Below are positions 7,412 through 9,507 of a stretch of DNA of 9,507 nt, one piece after another (the stretch's first letter is position 1; the number at the start of each line of letters is the position of its first letter). Below the pieces are notes generated by a model. It saw nothing but the letters and a program-made list of their open reading frames with translations, was not told the DNA's origin and did not search any database. The DNA comes from Chitinophagaceae bacterium (GTDB taxonomy: Bacteria; Bacteroidota; Bacteroidia; Chitinophagales; Chitinophagaceae), in assembly GCA_017882205.1 (NCBI GenBank), contig JADGPY010000279.1:1-9507 (forward strand), in the 5' to 3' direction. The translations under genes were made by a program, and so were the position numbers.

Positions 7412-7990
7412 ATGGAAAAATCTAAAGCTATACAAGTTGCCGATGAAATAATGAGTCTTTATAATAACTACGGTAACGAGGATTATATTGGTGAGCCTGT
7501 TTCCCAGATTGAACACATGTGCCAGTGCGCTCAATTAGCTGAAAAAGAAAATTATGATGATGAAGTAATTCTTGCAGCTTTCTTTCATGATATAGGCCAT
7601 TTATGTGAACACATCATGAAAGTGGATTATATGGATGCGTACGGCATTGTGGATCACGAAAAGATAGGGGCCGAATACCTGAGCAGTAAAGGTTTTTCCA
7701 AAAAAATAACAAAACTCATTGAATCGCATGTGGCTGCAAAGCGCTACCTCACCTATAAAAATCCAGCTTATTACGAAAAGCTTTCAGAAGCAAGTAAAAG
7801 CACATTGAATTTCCAGGGTGGTCGCATGAATGACAAGGAAGCAAAAGATTTTGAAAGAAAAGAATGGTTCACGCTATATATCACTTTAAGAGGCTGGGAT
7901 GAGCAGGCAAAAGAAGAATATGTTCCCTTGCCGGACCTGGAACATTACAGGAATATGATGATTCATCATCTAACTAAAAAAATAGATTAA
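7412..7990 (+). CDS. phnZ: PhnZ-type HD-domain di-iron oxygenase of phosphonate degradation
   Basis: An HD-domain protein of the phosphonate-degradation family; characterised PhnZ uses a mixed-valence di-iron centre and O2 to cleave 2-amino-1-hydroxyethylphosphonate to glycine and phosphate in the cytoplasm. I choose ATG 7412 (192 aa, preceded by AAAAGAACT) over the in-frame TTG at 7397. The active-site set matches what I recall for PhnZ with a constant small offset: Y25 and E28 (gate residues in YIGE), H35, H59-D60 with H63 (FFHDIGH), H82, H106, K110 and D163. A GGRM segment (136-139) precedes the last helices. Length is normal for the family. The stop overlaps the next gene's ATG (TAATG), indicating coupled translation. 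The related TmpB enzyme, acting on trimethylated hydroxyethylphosphonate, shares this fold, so exact substrate is uncertain. No alpha-hydroxylase partner (PhnY*/TmpA type) lies in the window. Confidence 0.88.
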   Translation: MEKSKAIQVADEIMSLYNNYGNEDYIGEPVSQIEHMCQCAQLAEKENYDDEVILAAFFHDIGHLCEHIMKVDYMDAYGIVDHEKIGAEYLSSKGFSKKITKLIESHVAAKRYLTYKNPAYYEKLSEASKSTLNFQGGRMNDKEAKDFERKEWFTLYITLRGWDEQAKEEYVPLPDLEHYRNMMIHHLTKKID

Positions 7991-8673
7991 TGAGTATTGA
8001 ACTGGTAGTATTCGATATTGCGGGCACCACCGTAGCAGATAAAGGCAATATTAATGATGTTTTCAGAAAGGCTTTTTCAAATGCAGGAATAATAGATGTA
8101 GATGCAGCTGATGTAGACGAAGTGATGGGATATAGAAAAAAGGAAGCAATAGAAATAATAGTTGAAAAGTATAAACCGGGTTATCAAAATGATCAGGCAT
8201 TTATAGATGCTATTCACGAAGATTTTACAAAACAAATGGTAGAATATTATGAAACGTGCGAAGGGCTTCTACCGTTACCTTATGCTGAAAAGGTATTCCA
8301 GGAATTACAAAATAACAAAGTGAAAGTGGCGCTCAATACCGGCTTTACGAGAGTTATTACAACTCCTATTTTAAAACGACTCGGATGGGATAACGCATCT
8401 TTCATAGACGAAGTTATATGCAGTGATGAAGTTCCTGAAGGGCGCCCTTATCCTTTTATGATAGAAAAACTCATGCAAAAACTAAATATCAGTTATTCGG
8501 AGGATGTTGCAAAAGTTGGTGATACGAAAGTTGATATTGAAGAAGGCCAGAATGCAGGTTGCGGCATAGTAATTGGGGTAACTACCGGCGCTTATACGAA
8601 AGAGCAATTAATAAAATATCAGCCAGACTATATTATAGATTCATTAGAACTTTTGCCTTCATTAATTCTTTAA
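7990..8673 (+). CDS. Phosphonatase-like HAD-superfamily hydrolase (PhnX-like)
   Basis: A 227-aa HAD hydrolase closest to the phosphonatase-like group that accompanies PhnZ-type genes; true PhnX hydrolyses phosphonoacetaldehyde to acetaldehyde and phosphate. Motif I is FDIAGTTV (8-15): nucleophile D9 with Ala at position 11 instead of the usual second Asp, as in phosphonatases. In the cap, MGYRKK (46-51) puts K50 where the Schiff-base Lys of Bacillus PhnX (MGLLK) would fall, at the same distance from the nucleophile. Motif II is LNTGFTR (115-121), then GRPYPFM (151-157, as in PhnX), and motif IV is VGDTKVDIEEG (176-186; D178, D182). The protein is about 40 residues shorter than PhnX, and the His after the PhnX lysine is not present (K51-E52-A53). 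It may act on phosphonoacetaldehyde or on another product of the pathway. ATG 7990 overlaps the previous stop by 1 nt, and the next gene starts 2 nt after its TAA. Confidence 0.86.
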   Translation: MSIELVVFDIAGTTVADKGNINDVFRKAFSNAGIIDVDAADVDEVMGYRKKEAIEIIVEKYKPGYQNDQAFIDAIHEDFTKQMVEYYETCEGLLPLPYAEKVFQELQNNKVKVALNTGFTRVITTPILKRLGWDNASFIDEVICSDEVPEGRPYPFMIEKLMQKLNISYSEDVAKVGDTKVDIEEGQNAGCGIVIGVTTGAYTKEQLIKYQPDYIIDSLELLPSLIL

Positions 8674-8675
8674 TA

Positions 8676-9507
8676 GTGCAGCCAGTTTCATTACCTGTAT
8701 ATAAAAATAAATACCACGATACGTACGTTGCGATCTTCGCATCGGTGATTACTTTCTTAACGTATGCATCTGTATACGCATTCAGAAAACCCTTTACTGT
8801 AGGCAGTTTCAACAAGGCGCCACTTATTTTTGGAATGGCATATAAAGATGCATTGGTAACTATCCAGGTACTCGGTTATATGTTCAGCAAGTTTTATGGA
8901 ATAAAATTTATTGCTGAATTAAAGCGCATAGGAAGAGGTAAATTAATTCTGCTACTGGTTGGTATTTCATGGACCGCACTCCTGCTTTTTGCTATTGTGC
9001 CTGCACCTTTTAATATTATATTTCTATTCATCAATGGCTTCCCGTTAGGCATTATCTGGGGCATTGTTTTTTCTTTTGTTGAAGGAAGAAAAGCAACTGA
9101 TTTTATCGGGGCATCCCTTGCAGTGAGTTTTATTTTTTCGTCTGGCTTTGTAAAGTCTGTTGCAAAATATTTGCAGGTAGGCTATCACGTTAGTGACTGG
9201 TGGCTTCCCTTTATGACCGGGCTCGTTTTTATCGTACCCTTATTACTTTTTGTTTTTTTACTGGAGAAAATTCCTTCACCTTCTGCAGAAGATATCGAGA
9301 GCAGGATAGTTCGCTTGCCTATGAATAAAGAGGAAAGAAAAAAGTTTTTCAATGAATTTAAGTACGGCTTGATACTGCTTGTTATACTCTATGTTTTTTT
9401 AACCGTCTTTCGTGACATTCGCGATAATTTTGCCGCAGATATATGGCGGGAATTAGGCTTTGGCAATGAACCATCTGTTTTCACAGCAACCGAAGTACCG
9501 ATTACTA
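8676..9507 (+). CDS. DUF5690 MFS-type membrane transporter, 3'-truncated by window edge
   Basis: The N-terminal 277 residues of a polytopic inner-membrane protein matching, from memory, the DUF5690 family, a major-facilitator-like group found in Bacteroidota. Translation probably begins at GTG 8676, 2 nt after the HAD stop; no in-frame ATG lies nearby upstream. About seven hydrophobic segments are visible: ~18-36, 58-75, 89-108, 112-134, 142-160, 178-196 and 231-246. A charged cytoplasmic loop (197-229, ending NKEERKKFFNEF) sits between segments 6 and 7, as in MFS proteins. TM1 ends YAFRKPF (34-40), like the RK motif of GlpT TM1, and segment 7 reads VFLTVFRDIRDNF (240-252), with R246 aligning with the GlpT TM7 arginine region. 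This suggests an organophosphate/phosphate-antiporter-like site. Tight linkage to the phosphonate enzymes makes a phosphonate or phosphate substrate plausible but unproven. The rest of the gene lies beyond base 9507. Confidence 0.85.
   Translation, partial: MQPVSLPVYKNKYHDTYVAIFASVITFLTYASVYAFRKPFTVGSFNKAPLIFGMAYKDALVTIQVLGYMFSKFYGIKFIAELKRIGRGKLILLLVGISWTALLLFAIVPAPFNIIFLFINGFPLGIIWGIVFSFVEGRKATDFIGASLAVSFIFSSGFVKSVAKYLQVGYHVSDWWLPFMTGLVFIVPLLLFVFLLEKIPSPSAEDIESRIVRLPMNKEERKKFFNEFKYGLILLVILYVFLTVFRDIRDNFAADIWRELGFGNEPSVFTATEVPIT

Noticed and set aside
7310..7534. Minus-strand 74-codon frame covering the terminator and the phnZ start
   Set aside because: Opposes a strongly supported gene and a terminator-like hairpin; no similarity to a known protein seen.
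8633..8815. Minus-strand 60-codon frame across the HAD/DUF5690 junction
   Set aside because: Overlaps the end of one convincing gene and the start of another; its translation has no features.

Overview
The window looks like chromosomal DNA of a Bacteroidota bacterium, most likely a Chitinophagaceae-type member of the Chitinophagia/Sphingobacteriia. The reasons are a SusC/SusD outer-membrane pair, AT-rich start regions without Shine-Dalgarno sequences, a TAnnTTTG promoter element upstream of the susC homologue, and family-level resemblance of every gene to Bacteroidota proteins. All six genes lie on the + strand. No tRNA, rRNA, CRISPR array or transposase gene was seen.

Layout: (1) 1-1494 is the 3' part of an alkaline-phosphatase-superfamily phosphoesterase, cut by the left edge. 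(2) 1495-2328 is an 834-bp non-coding region rich in repeats: three 11-bp tandem units running into a TCGA x4 palindrome, a 71-nt interrupted inverted repeat, a 12-bp palindrome, four TTGCAGG copies and the susC promoter candidate. (3) 2329-7286 is a susC/susD-like pair 20 nt apart. (4) 7287-7411 holds an intrinsic-terminator-like hairpin. (5) 7412-9507 is a compact three-gene unit: a PhnZ-type HD-domain mixed-valence di-iron oxygenase, a phosphonatase-like HAD hydrolase (ATG overlapping the previous stop by 1 nt), and a DUF5690 MFS-type membrane protein (GTG start 2 nt after the previous stop), cut by the right edge.

The last three genes point to carbon-phosphorus bond metabolism. The HD protein keeps every residue I recall as important in PhnZ (Tyr/Glu gate, six metal ligands and a lysine). 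The HAD protein has the phosphonatase-type DxAGT nucleophile motif. The MFS protein carries arginines in TM1 and TM7 at positions that appear to match the phosphate-binding arginines of GlpT. The central hypothesis is that the SusC/SusD pair is an outer-membrane importer for a phosphonate-bearing substrate (phosphonolipid, phosphonoglycan or small aminophosphonate), the DUF5690 protein moves a phosphonate or phosphate across the inner membrane, and the PhnZ-like and HAD enzymes release phosphate. The co-location and enzyme motifs are seen directly; the substrate and the pairing with SusCD are inference.
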